In this document: in pieces, positions 53,211-61,904 of the stretch
Position numbering within the stretch: position 1 is the first letter of the stretch
Layout: each line of letters starts with the position of its first letter
Program-made: the position numbers and the translations under genes
Notes under the pieces: generated by a model
What the model was told of the DNA's origin: nothing
Databases searched by the model: none
The model's input: the letters and a program-made list of their open reading frames with translations, nothing else
Assembly: GCF_003481825.1 (NCBI RefSeq)
Contig: NZ_QULW01000012.1
Coordinates: forward strand, 52,137-116,136
Direction: 5' to 3'
DNA from: Clostridium sp. OM02-18AC
GTDB lineage: Bacteria > Bacillota > Clostridia > Lachnospirales > Lachnospiraceae
DNA: 64,000 nucleotides

Positions 53211-53282
53211 GAATAAGGGTTCCTTTTGGCGGAACTCTTATTCATGTCTGCCTATGTGTGTGTTAGGGGACTTACACATAGG
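53211..53282 (+). terminator. Two consecutive hairpins between scfA and scfB
   Basis: GAATAAGGGTTCC / GGAACTCTTATTC (53211-53243, one G-U pair), then CCTATGTGT / ACACATAGG (53251-53282) followed by a T-rich run. They may limit read-through so that the peptide is made in excess over its maturase. Confidence 0.6.
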
Positions 53283-53378
53283 CGTTGTTTTTGCGGCTTT
53301 GGGGCGTGAAAATGGCGGGTGATAGGTGATATAAGAAACAGAAATAAAGAAAAAGGTCCCATTAGAAGGAGAAATTGA

Positions 53379-54779
53379 GTGATTCATCAGTATAAGAATA
53401 ATGGATATAATATCGTCATGGACATTGCCAGCGGTTCTGTCCATGTAGTCGATGATGTAGTTTACGATGCGGTTGCGCTGTTAGAACCGGTGATCGGTGA
53501 GGTTATGTCTCCGGTGCAGATCCCGGAAACCGCAAGAAAAAATGCAGAGGAAGAGCTTTTAAAGAGCTATCCGGCAGAGGATGTAAAGGAAGCACTGGAC
53601 GAAGTTCAGGAGCTGATCAATGCTGAGGAGCTGTATACAAAGGATATTTACCAGACTTATGTGACAGACTTCAAGAAGAGAAAGACCGTTGTAAAGGCGC
53701 TGTGCCTGCACATTGCACACGATTGTAACTTAGGCTGCAAGTACTGTTTTGCGGAAGAGGGCGAGTATCACGGCAGACGTGCACTCATGAGCTTTGAGGT
53801 CGGCAAAAAAGCACTGGATTTCCTGGTAGCGAATTCCGGAAACCGCAGAAACCTGGAAGTAGATTTCTTTGGCGGTGAGCCGCTTATGAACTGGGAAGTT
53901 GTAAAGCAGCTGGTAGAGTACGGCCGTTCCCTGGAGGAGCCGAATAACAAGCATTTCCGCTTTACCCTGACGACCAATGGCGTGCTGTTAAACGATGAGA
54001 TCATGGAGTTCTGCAACCGCGAAATGAGCAATGTGGTACTCAGCCTGGATGGAAGAAAAGAGATCAACGATCTGATGCGTCCGACCAGAAACGGTCACGG
54101 CAGCAGCTATGACATTATCGTGCCGAAATTCCAGAAATTTGCGAAGAGCCGTGCCGGTAAGGATTATTATGTTCGCGGTACCTTTACCCGCAACAACCTG
54201 GACTTCTCTGAGGATGTGAAGCATTTCGCAGACCTTGGATTTGAGCAGATGTCCATTGAGCCGGTTGTCGGTGCAGAGGACGAGCCGTATGCGATCCGTG
54301 AGGAAGATCTTCCGAAGATCATGGAAGAGTACGACAAGCTGGCTGTTGAGTATATCAAACGGAAGAAAGAGGGAAGAGGCTTTAATTTCTTCCACTTCAT
54401 GATTGATTTAAACCAGGGACCGTGCGTAGCAAAACGTCTTTCCGGCTGTGGCTCAGGTACGGAGTATCTGGCAGTGACTCCTTGGGGCGACTTTTATCCG
54501 TGCCACCAGTTTGTAGGTCAGGAAGATTTCCTGATGGGCAATGTAGACACCGGTATCACCAGAACCGATATCCGCGACGAGTTTAAGCTCTGCAATGTCT
54601 ACGCAAAAGAAAAGTGCAGAAACTGCTTCGCAAGATTTTACTGCAGCGGCGGATGCGCAGCCAATTCCTACAACTTCCACGGAACCATCACCGATGCTTA
54701 TGAGATTGGATGCGAGATGCAGAAAAAACGTATCGAGTGTGCGATCATGATTAAGGCGGCTCTTGCCGACGAAGAATAA
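53379..54779 (+). CDS. scfB: SCIFF maturase, radical SAM thioether-forming enzyme
   Basis: A 466-residue SPASM radical SAM protein. It has a GTG start preceded by AGAAGGAGAAATTGA, an N-terminal peptide-binding (RRE-like) region (about 1-95), the radical SAM cluster motif CNLGCKYC (Cys116, 120, 123), and C-terminal SPASM cysteines in SGCGSGTEYLAVTPWGD, YPCHQF, EKCRNCFARFYCSGGC and GCEMQ. It installs Cys-to-Thr/alpha-carbon thioether links in the SCIFF peptide. It lies 13 bases before secDF, the arrangement seen in many Clostridia. Confidence 0.94.
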   Translation: MIHQYKNNGYNIVMDIASGSVHVVDDVVYDAVALLEPVIGEVMSPVQIPETARKNAEEELLKSYPAEDVKEALDEVQELINAEELYTKDIYQTYVTDFKKRKTVVKALCLHIAHDCNLGCKYCFAEEGEYHGRRALMSFEVGKKALDFLVANSGNRRNLEVDFFGGEPLMNWEVVKQLVEYGRSLEEPNNKHFRFTLTTNGVLLNDEIMEFCNREMSNVVLSLDGRKEINDLMRPTRNGHGSSYDIIVPKFQKFAKSRAGKDYYVRGTFTRNNLDFSEDVKHFADLGFEQMSIEPVVGAEDEPYAIREEDLPKIMEEYDKLAVEYIKRKKEGRGFNFFHFMIDLNQGPCVAKRLSGCGSGTEYLAVTPWGDFYPCHQFVGQEDFLMGNVDTGITRTDIRDEFKLCNVYAKEKCRNCFARFYCSGGCAANSYNFHGTITDAYEIGCEMQKKRIECAIMIKAALADEE

Positions 54780-54792
54780 AAGGAGAAGAAAG

Positions 54793-56925
54793 ATGAAGAA
54801 CAGCAAAGTAAAAGGCCTTTTAGGTCTGCTGGTCCTGCTGTTCGCAGTAGGGCTGTTCGGATTCTTCGGCTATGATACCATGGATGACATCAAGCTGGGT
54901 CTTGACCTGGCAGGCGGTGTCAGCATTACGTATCAGGCAGTTGAGGAGAATCCGACATCGGAAGAAATGTCCGATACCATTTACAAGCTGCAGCAGCGTG
55001 TACAGAACTACAGTACCGAGGCTGTAGTGTACCAGGAAGGAAATAACCGGATTAACATCGACATCCCGGGTGTTTCCGATGCAAATGCCATCCTGGAAGA
55101 ACTCGGCAAGCCGGGTTCCCTGATCTTTACCGATGAAACCGGTAAGACCATTTTAACTGGTGACCAGGTTGCATCCGCAAAAGCGGGAATCATCGAGCAG
55201 AATGGTCAGAAATCTTATGTCGTAAGCCTGACCTTTACTGAGGAAGGTACCAAAGCATTTGCCGATGCGACTTCCGCAAACGTAGGAAAGCGCATTGCCA
55301 TTATCTACGATAACCAGATCTATTCCAATCCGGTTGTCCGCGAGGCAATTACCGGAGGTCAGTGTCAGATCGACGGTATGACGGACTACAATGAAGCTGA
55401 GAACCTGGCAGCGACCATCCGTATTGGTTCTCTGTCCCTGGAGCTGCAGGAACTGCGTTCCAACGTAGTTGGTGCACAGCTTGGCCAGCAGGCGATCTCC
55501 ACCAGCTTAAAGGCCGGTGCGATCGGTTTTGCGATCGTTGCCGTATTCATGATGGTAGCTTACCTGATCCCGGGTGTTGCTTCGGTTATCGCCCTGGCTC
55601 TGTATGTTGGTCTGGTGCTCATCATGCTGACTGCATTTGATGTTACCCTGACGCTTCCGGGTGTTGCAGGTATCATCCTTTCTGTTGGTATGGCAGTGGA
55701 TGCAAATGTTATTATCTTCACCCGTATCAAAGAGGAAATTGGTCTGGGACGCAGTGTGAAATCTGCGATCAAGGCTGGTTTCTCCAAGGCACTGTCCGCA
55801 ATCCTGGATGGTAATATCACCACCCTGATCGCAGCAGCAGTCCTGTATTTCCGTGGTTCCGGTACGGTAAAGGGCTTCGCAAGCACCCTGGCAATCGGTA
55901 TCGTACTTTCCATGTTTACTGCACTGTTCATCACCAAGGGTGCCCTGTACGCCCTGTATGCAGTGGGCTTTGAGGATCCGAAGTTCTACGGAACCAAGAA
56001 AGACGGCAAGATCATCAACTTCCTTGGAAAGAAGAACCTCTGCTTTATCCTTTCCATCGTTGTGATCGTGGCAGGCTGGGCAGGCATGGCTCTGCACAAG
56101 GGTCAGACCGGCTACATCTTAAACTACGGCATGGACTTCACCGGTGGTACTTCCACCAATGTGACCTTCAATGAGGATATGAGCCTGGATGACATCTCTG
56201 CAAAGGTAGTTCCGGTTGTTTCCAAGATCACCGGCGATGCGGATGTGCAGACCCAGAAGGTTGCAGGTACCAACGAAGTTATCATCAAGACCAAGACTCT
56301 GGACGTAGAACAGAGACAGCAGCTGGAAGACGCTATGGTGGAGAACTTTGGCGTTGACGCTGAGAAAATCACGGCAGAGAGTATTTCCGGTGCTGTCAGC
56401 ACGGAGATGAAGAAGGATGCAGTCTGGGCAGTAACGATCGCAACCGTTCTGATGCTGTTATACATCTGGTTCCGGTTTAAGGATATCCGTTTTGCAGCCA
56501 GTGCAATCCTTGCCCTGGTGCACGATGTACTGGTTGTCGTAACGTTCTATTCCCTTGCGAAGTGGTCCGTTGGTTCCACGTTCATCGCATGTATGCTGAC
56601 CATTGTCGGTTACTCCATCAACGCGACGATCGTTATCTTCGACCGTATCCGCGAGAACCTGGCGCTGAAGAAGGCAGGAAGCAAGCAGACCCTGGAGGAG
56701 ATCGTAAACTTAAGTATTACCCAGACCTTCACCAGAAGTATCAATACTTCCCTGACAACGTTCATCATGGTATTTGTTCTGTTCTTACTGGGCGTATCCT
56801 CCATCCGTGAGTTCGCCCTGCCGCTGATGGTTGGTATCGTTTGCGGAACCTATTCTTCCGTATGCGTAACCGGTGCGCTCTGGTATGTCCTGACAACCAG
56901 AAAACAGAAAAAGGCTGAGAAATAA
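54793..56925 (+). CDS. secDF: Fused protein-export membrane protein SecDF
   Basis: A 710-residue fusion of SecD and SecF, which use the proton gradient to pull proteins from SecYEG. The SecD part (about 1-415) has one N-terminal helix, the LGLDLAGGVSITYQ motif, an extracytoplasmic domain and five helices with SVGMAVDANVIIFTRIKEE. The SecF part (about 425-710) repeats the plan with YGMDFTGGTSTNV and YSINATIVIFDRIRENL. The start at 54793 follows AAGGAGAAGAAAG; an in-frame ATG at 54763 lies within scfB. tgt follows 2 bases later and yajC is next, so the export module is intact. Confidence 0.96.
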   Translation: MKNSKVKGLLGLLVLLFAVGLFGFFGYDTMDDIKLGLDLAGGVSITYQAVEENPTSEEMSDTIYKLQQRVQNYSTEAVVYQEGNNRINIDIPGVSDANAILEELGKPGSLIFTDETGKTILTGDQVASAKAGIIEQNGQKSYVVSLTFTEEGTKAFADATSANVGKRIAIIYDNQIYSNPVVREAITGGQCQIDGMTDYNEAENLAATIRIGSLSLELQELRSNVVGAQLGQQAISTSLKAGAIGFAIVAVFMMVAYLIPGVASVIALALYVGLVLIMLTAFDVTLTLPGVAGIILSVGMAVDANVIIFTRIKEEIGLGRSVKSAIKAGFSKALSAILDGNITTLIAAAVLYFRGSGTVKGFASTLAIGIVLSMFTALFITKGALYALYAVGFEDPKFYGTKKDGKIINFLGKKNLCFILSIVVIVAGWAGMALHKGQTGYILNYGMDFTGGTSTNVTFNEDMSLDDISAKVVPVVSKITGDADVQTQKVAGTNEVIIKTKTLDVEQRQQLEDAMVENFGVDAEKITAESISGAVSTEMKKDAVWAVTIATVLMLLYIWFRFKDIRFAASAILALVHDVLVVVTFYSLAKWSVGSTFIACMLTIVGYSINATIVIFDRIRENLALKKAGSKQTLEEIVNLSITQTFTRSINTSLTTFIMVFVLFLLGVSSIREFALPLMVGIVCGTYSSVCVTGALWYVLTTRKQKKAEK

Positions 56926-56927
56926 TT

Positions 56928-58067
56928 ATGAGATATAAACTGATTACAACGGACGGACGTGCCAAGCGGGCTGAGGTAGAGACCGTACACGGCACGATCC
57001 AGACTCCGGTTTTCATGAATGTAGGCACGGTGGCCGCCATTAAAGGTGCGGTTTCCACCGATGACCTGCGCCAGATCGGCACACAGGTGGAGCTGTCCAA
57101 CACTTACCATCTGCATGTGCGGACCGGCGACAAGCTGATCAAGCAGTTCGGCGGACTTCACAAGTTTATGAACTGGGACAAGCCGATCCTGACCGATTCC
57201 GGCGGATTCCAGGTCTTTTCCCTTTCCGGTCTTCGCAAGATCAAGGAAGAGGGCGTAACCTTCCGCTCCCACATTGACGGTCACAAGATCTTTATGGGAC
57301 CGGAGGAGAGCATGCAGATCCAGTCCAACCTGGCATCGACCATTGCCATGGCATTCGACGAGTGTCCGCCGAGCCATGCAGAGCTTTCCTATATCCAGAA
57401 TTCCGTAGACCGCACGACCCGCTGGCTGGAGCGCTGCAAAAAAGAAATGGCGCGCTTAAATTCCCTGCCGGATACCATTAACAAAGAGCAGCTTCTGTTC
57501 GGTATCAACCAGGGCGGTGTGGTAGATTCCATCCGTATTCAGCATGCAAAGACCATTGCAGACATGGACCTGGATGGTTATGCAGTAGGTGGTCTGGCCG
57601 TCGGAGAGACCCATGAGGAGATGTATCATATCCTCGATGTGACGGTTCCGTATCTGCCGCAGAACAAGCCGACGTATCTGATGGGAGTCGGAACTCCGGC
57701 AAATATCCTGGAGGCAGTAGACCGCGGCGTGGACTTCTTTGATTGTGTATATCCGTCCCGCAACGGCCGCCACAGCCATGTATATACCAACCACGGAAAA
57801 CTCAATCTGTTAAACCAGAAATACGAGCTTGATCCACGTCCGATCGAAGAAGGATGCCAGTGCCCGGCATGCCGCTCTTATTCCAGAGCGTATATCCGCC
57901 ATCTGTTCAAGGCGAAGGAAATGCTGGGAATGCGTTTATGTGTCTTGCATAATCTGTATTTTTATAATAAAATGATGGAAGAGATCCGCGACGCGATCGA
58001 ACAGCACCGGTACGCCGAGTACAAAGCACAGAAGCTTGCCGGTATGGAGGAGGGTCCGAAGGAATAA
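56928..58067 (+). CDS. tgt: tRNA-guanine transglycosylase
   Basis: A 379-residue enzyme that exchanges guanine-34 for preQ1 in tRNAs with GUN anticodons on the way to queuosine. Asp90 (LTDSGGFQVFS) is the general base, Asp272 (FFDCVYPSRNGR) the nucleophile, and the zinc site is Cys310, Cys312, Cys315 (GCQCPAC) and His341. The start lies 2 bases after the secDF stop. Its place between secDF and yajC keeps the widespread tgt-yajC-secDF neighbourhood, in a different order from E. coli. Confidence 0.97.
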   Translation: MRYKLITTDGRAKRAEVETVHGTIQTPVFMNVGTVAAIKGAVSTDDLRQIGTQVELSNTYHLHVRTGDKLIKQFGGLHKFMNWDKPILTDSGGFQVFSLSGLRKIKEEGVTFRSHIDGHKIFMGPEESMQIQSNLASTIAMAFDECPPSHAELSYIQNSVDRTTRWLERCKKEMARLNSLPDTINKEQLLFGINQGGVVDSIRIQHAKTIADMDLDGYAVGGLAVGETHEEMYHILDVTVPYLPQNKPTYLMGVGTPANILEAVDRGVDFFDCVYPSRNGRHSHVYTNHGKLNLLNQKYELDPRPIEEGCQCPACRSYSRAYIRHLFKAKEMLGMRLCVLHNLYFYNKMMEEIRDAIEQHRYAEYKAQKLAGMEEGPKE

Positions 58068-58136
58068 TCGGGCTAAAACAAAAACGAAAGTAGGCTGACC
58101 AGAGCGAGGCGCAGGGACAGCCGCAAGGAGGACAAC

Positions 58137-58433
58137 ATGTTAGTAGCAACTTCAACCATGAACCCAACCGTAATGATTGTGTTATACGTGGTAATCTTTG
58201 GTGGTATCTTCTATTTCATGGGATACCGTCCGCAGAAGAAGGAGAAAAAGAGAGTCGAGGAGATGATGGCAAGCCTTGCTATCGGTGACAGCGTATTAAC
58301 CACCAGCGGTTTCTATGGTGTGATCATCGACATGACCGACGATACCGTAATCATCGAGTTCGGCAACAACAAGAATTGCCGTATCCCGATGCAGAAAGCA
58401 GCAATCGTACAGGTTGAGAAGCCGGAAGCATAA
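58137..58433 (+). CDS. yajC: Preprotein translocase subunit YajC
   Basis: A 98-residue protein with one N-terminal helix (about 12-28) and the YajC signature YFMGYRPQKKEKKR followed by MMASLAIGDSVLTTSGFYG. It is an accessory of the SecDF complex. GCAAGGAGGACAAC precedes the start. Confidence 0.94.
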   Translation: MLVATSTMNPTVMIVLYVVIFGGIFYFMGYRPQKKEKKRVEEMMASLAIGDSVLTTSGFYGVIIDMTDDTVIIEFGNNKNCRIPMQKAAIVQVEKPEA

Positions 58434-58460
58434 AATAGTCATATCGTTAATGGAATGAAC

Positions 58461-58516
58461 AAGGGCCGAAAGTTCCTGCCCCGCCATACGGCGGGGCGGA
58501 AGCTTTCGGCCCTTTC
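58461..58516. terminator. Bidirectional terminator yajC / methyltransferase
   Basis: AAGGGCCGAAAG pairs with CTTTCGGCCCTT. It encloses a second stem CCCCGCC-ATAC-GGCGGGG and is followed by T-rich sequence. Its design matches the hairpin at 101-154 and the start of the element at 50820. Confidence 0.85.
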
Positions 58517-58545
58517 GTTTTGTGTTTCATGGATCAAATGGTTAT

Positions 58546-59406
58546 TTATTTCTCCCAACGTCCGGATGCGCCGCATGGCAGTACCAGTCCGGTTTCGGTG
58601 ACCGGAAGTCCGATTTCCTGGGCTTCCACGTGACCGCCGAATTTCGGTACGATCTCGGTGCTCATCATGTAGGTAAGAACAGCCGGAGCAAGTCCGGTGG
58701 TGTAGGAGTTGATGAGGAAGAAGAGTGGGTCATCGGATAAAAGCTGGACGCACAGCTTTACCAGCGGATGGATCGCGTCTTCAATTTTCCAGATCTCGCC
58801 TTTCGGACCGCGTCCGTAGGATGGCGGGTCCATGATGATGGCATCGTAATGGTTGCCGCGGCGGATCTCGCGCTCTACAAACTTCACGCAGTCATCGACC
58901 AGCCAGCGGATCGGTGCATCGCTTAAGTTAGAGGATGCAGCATTTTCTTTTGCCCAGCCGACCATGCCCTTGGAGGCATCGACATGGGTGACGGAAGCAC
59001 CGGCCTTGGCAGCAGCCAGTGTAGCGCCGCCGGTGTAGGCAAACAGGTTTAAGACTTTGACCGGGCGGCCTGCATTGCGGATCTTATCGCTGAACCAGTC
59101 CCAGTTTGCAGCCTGCTCCGGGAAGAGTCCGGTGTGCTTGAAGCTGAATGGTTTTAAGTTAAAAGTAAGGCCTTTGTAGCCGATGGTCCACTGCTCCGGG
59201 AGATCAAAGAACTCCCACTCGCCGCCGCCCTTGGCGCTGCGGTGATAGTGACCATTCATGTGTTTCCAGCCTTTGTGTGTCTTTGGAGTGTCCCAGATGA
59301 CCTGCGGGTCCGGGCGGACTAAGAGATATTCGCCCCATCTTTCCAGTTTTTCTCCTTTTGAACAGTCAATGACCTGATAATCTTTCCAGCCATCTGCTAA
59401 CCACAT
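58546..59406 (-). CDS. SAM-dependent methyltransferase, RlmI/RlmK-like
   Basis: A 286-residue class I methyltransferase. The SAM motif is VLNLFAYTGGATLAAAKAG (about residue 120), followed by VTHVDASKGMVGWAKEN, and the catalytic motif DPPSYGRGPKGE resembles rRNA cytosine-C5 methyltransferases of the RlmI group. It lacks the PUA domain, so its substrate is uncertain. I chose the ATG at 59406 because AAAGGTGG lies 9 bases upstream; the frame is open back to 59511 without another good ribosome-binding site. Confidence 0.85.
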   Translation of the reverse strand: MWLADGWKDYQVIDCSKGEKLERWGEYLLVRPDPQVIWDTPKTHKGWKHMNGHYHRSAKGGGEWEFFDLPEQWTIGYKGLTFNLKPFSFKHTGLFPEQAANWDWFSDKIRNAGRPVKVLNLFAYTGGATLAAAKAGASVTHVDASKGMVGWAKENAASSNLSDAPIRWLVDDCVKFVEREIRRGNHYDAIIMDPPSYGRGPKGEIWKIEDAIHPLVKLCVQLLSDDPLFFLINSYTTGLAPAVLTYMMSTEIVPKFGGHVEAQEIGLPVTETGLVLPCGASGRWEK

Positions 59407-59805
59407 ATATTTTTTCCACCTTTCGTATTTACGGTTTGTTTTACGTTGTATGTCACGTTTCATGGTTACCAAAGCAACCGCGCCTCGGTGCGAGGATGTG
59501 CCAAGGCACATTCTTTCTTACGTTGTTCCATCTTCTCATTATAACAGTAAAATGAAGAGGTGTCCACGAGTTTCCAGAGGCAACTTTCGAGTTTCCGGAA
59601 CTACTTGTTTGGTGTACAGGAAATTATTGTTCCGGTAAATGGCAAGCCGAAATTTACTTTTTGGGGAAGCTATAGTATATTAGATAACAGAGAAAACATG
59701 GCAGTTTTCGGAGAAAACAGAAAATAAAACGGTCGCTGCTGATCGCATAACATATGGACAGCAGCAAACTGTCGGACCAAAATGAGGATAAGGTGGATGA
59801 ATTTT
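59407..59805. other. Divergent region methyltransferase / glf
   Basis: 399 bases without a gene. It holds two short adjacent hairpins (CCTCG-GTG-CGAGG and GTGCC-AAG-GGCAC-like, 59484-59510), a GC-poor stretch, and a promoter candidate (59653-59681). A purine-rich AGGATAAGGTGG precedes glf. Confidence 0.5.
59653..59681 (+). promoter_or_regulatory. Putative sigma-A promoter of glf cluster
   Basis: TTTACT (59653-59658), a 17-base spacer and TATATT (59676-59681), about 120 bases before glf. Confidence 0.45.
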
Positions 59806-60909
59806 ATGAAAAAATATGATTATGTACTGGTAGGAAGCGGACTTTACGCAGGTGTCTGGGCTTATGAGGCAAAAAAGCGCGGAAAAACCTGTCTGGTTGT
59901 GGAAAAACGCGATCATATCGGCGGAAATGTGTATTGTGAGGATGTTGAGGGGATTCACGTACACCGTTATGGTGCCCATATTTTCCATACCAGTGACCGT
60001 CAGGTGTGGGATTATGTGAATGAACTGGCAGAGTTTAACCGCTACACCAACAGCCCGGTTGCAAATTACAAGGGCGAGATGTATAACATGCCGTTTAACA
60101 TGAACACGTTCAGCAAGATGTGGGGCATCAGCACTCCGGCAGAAGCGAAGGCTATCATCGAGGAGCAGAAGAAGACCGTGACCGGGGAGCCGAAGAACCT
60201 GGAGGAGCAGGCCATCAGCCTGGTGGGAACCGACATCTACCAGAAGCTGGTCAAAGGCTATACGGAGAAACAGTGGGGAAGAGACTGCAAAGACCTTCCG
60301 GCGTTCATCATCCGCAGACTTCCGGTGCGTTTTACGTACGATAACAACTACTTCAACGATCTGTATCAGGGTATCCCGATCGGCGGTTATAACGTGATCA
60401 TCAACAAGTTGTTTGAAGGCTGCGACATTGAGACTGGCGTGGATTATCTGGAGCATAAGGAACATTACGATGCGCTTGGTGACAACGTGGTCTACACCGG
60501 AACCATCGATGCGTATTATCAGTATCAGTTTGGCAAGCTGGAGTACCGGAGCCTGCGCTTTGAGTCTGAGGTGCTTGATGAGGAGAATCATCAGGGAGTT
60601 GCGGTGGTCAATTATACAGACCGCGAGACCCCGTATACCCGTGTGATCGAGCATAAGCATTTTGAGTTTGGAACCCAGCCAAAGACTGTGATCACCAGAG
60701 AGTATCCGGCTGACTGGAAAGAGGGCATGGAGGCATACTATCCGGTGAACGACGAGAAGAACCAGGCATTGTACCAGCAGTATGCGGCTCTGGCAGAGAA
60801 AGAGGAGCACGTGATCTTCGGCGGACGTCTGGCAGAGTATAAGTACTATGACATGGATAAAGTCATTGCTTCTGCGCTGAAGCGCACGGCAGAGTGCATG
60901 GGAGAGTAA
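59806..60909 (+). CDS. glf: UDP-galactopyranose mutase
   Basis: A 367-residue FAD enzyme that converts UDP-galactopyranose to UDP-galactofuranose for surface polysaccharides. It has YDYVLVGSGLYAGVWAYEA (FAD site), VVEKRDHIGGNVY, HRYGAHIFHTS, the region YTEKQWGRD, and the C-terminal AEYKYYDMDKVI. The start at 59806 gives the usual MKKYDY N-terminus 9 bases after AAGGTGG; in-frame ATGs at 59782 and 59797 are alternatives. It opens a glycan cluster with three glycosyltransferases, each 2-3 bases apart or overlapping. Confidence 0.95.
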   Translation: MKKYDYVLVGSGLYAGVWAYEAKKRGKTCLVVEKRDHIGGNVYCEDVEGIHVHRYGAHIFHTSDRQVWDYVNELAEFNRYTNSPVANYKGEMYNMPFNMNTFSKMWGISTPAEAKAIIEEQKKTVTGEPKNLEEQAISLVGTDIYQKLVKGYTEKQWGRDCKDLPAFIIRRLPVRFTYDNNYFNDLYQGIPIGGYNVIINKLFEGCDIETGVDYLEHKEHYDALGDNVVYTGTIDAYYQYQFGKLEYRSLRFESEVLDEENHQGVAVVNYTDRETPYTRVIEHKHFEFGTQPKTVITREYPADWKEGMEAYYPVNDEKNQALYQQYAALAEKEEHVIFGGRLAEYKYYDMDKVIASALKRTAECMGE

Positions 60910-60911
60910 AG

Positions 60912-61901
60912 ATGGACCGGGAATGTATGAATGTGGTTTACGCCTCGAATGATGCTTACGCAAGGCATTTGGGTACGTCAATGTATTCGCTGCTTGACCG
61001 GAACCGGGATTTTGCAGAGATTACGGTTTACGTCCTGACGCTGGGGCTTTCCAGGGAAAACCAGGAGCGGTTAGAGGAGATCGCAGCGCATTTTGGGCGG
61101 AACCTGGTCTGCGTCAACCTGGATGATCTGCGGGAGCGGATCGGCTATGAGGTAGATACCGGCGGCTTCGATATCAGTGTGATGCTGCGCCTGTTTATGG
61201 GCGATATGCTTCCGGAGTCTGTGGAGCGGGTGCTGTATCTGGACTGCGATACGGTAGTGCTCCAGTCTTTAAAGCATCTGTGGAAAGAAGATCTGGAGGG
61301 AAACATCGTTGGAGCCGTGATGGAGCCGACCATCTACCAGGCGGTAAAAGAATCCATTGACCTGGGCGAGGAGGATCCGTATTATAATTCCGGCGTTCTT
61401 CTGGTTGATTTAAAACAATGGCGCGAAGAAGAAGTTCAGAAAAAACTTCTGGAATTTTGGAAGAGCAAAGGCGGGAAGCTGTTTGCCAGTGACCAGGATG
61501 TGATCAATGGCACGCTGAAAGGGCAAATCCACACGCTGATGCCGCGTTATAATTTCTTTACGAATTACCGGTATTTTTCTTACCGGGAGCTGGTGCGCCA
61601 GGGAAAAACCTATAAGGCAGTTACGCCGAGAGAACTGCAGATTGCAAAAAAACATCCGTCGATCGTCCACTATATGGGCGATGAGCGGCCATGGATCGCG
61701 GGAAATTTCAACCATTACCGCAGGGCTTACGAGCTCTATCTGGCAAAGACTCCGTGGGCAGGAGCCGCGAAAGAAGAAGGAAAGCGGGCCTATATGCTGG
61801 CTTATCATATGCTGGATTATGCGACAGCGCTTTGCCCGCCGGTGCGGCGGATGGTGAGCCGGAAACTGGGAATGAAACTTGTGGAGAATCGGAGGAAATA
61901 A
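60912..61901 (+). CDS. Glycosyltransferase family 8
   Basis: A 329-residue GT8 enzyme, cytoplasmic and retaining. Visible are NVVYASNDAYARHLGTSMYSL at the N-terminus, the metal-binding DxD in VLYLDCDTVVL (about residue 110), PYYNSGVLLVDL and HYMGDERPW. It probably adds a galactose or glucose residue to a lipid-linked glycan. The start at 60912 is 2 bases after glf with GGGAGAGTAAAG upstream. Confidence 0.9.
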   Translation: MDRECMNVVYASNDAYARHLGTSMYSLLDRNRDFAEITVYVLTLGLSRENQERLEEIAAHFGRNLVCVNLDDLRERIGYEVDTGGFDISVMLRLFMGDMLPESVERVLYLDCDTVVLQSLKHLWKEDLEGNIVGAVMEPTIYQAVKESIDLGEEDPYYNSGVLLVDLKQWREEEVQKKLLEFWKSKGGKLFASDQDVINGTLKGQIHTLMPRYNFFTNYRYFSYRELVRQGKTYKAVTPRELQIAKKHPSIVHYMGDERPWIAGNFNHYRRAYELYLAKTPWAGAAKEEGKRAYMLAYHMLDYATALCPPVRRMVSRKLGMKLVENRRK

Positions 61902-61904
61902 TAA

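Noticed and set aside
59680..60981. Long minus-strand frame across glf (433 codons)
   Set aside because: glf on the + strand is clearly conserved; the opposite frame is low in recognisable motifs and extends through the glf promoter.
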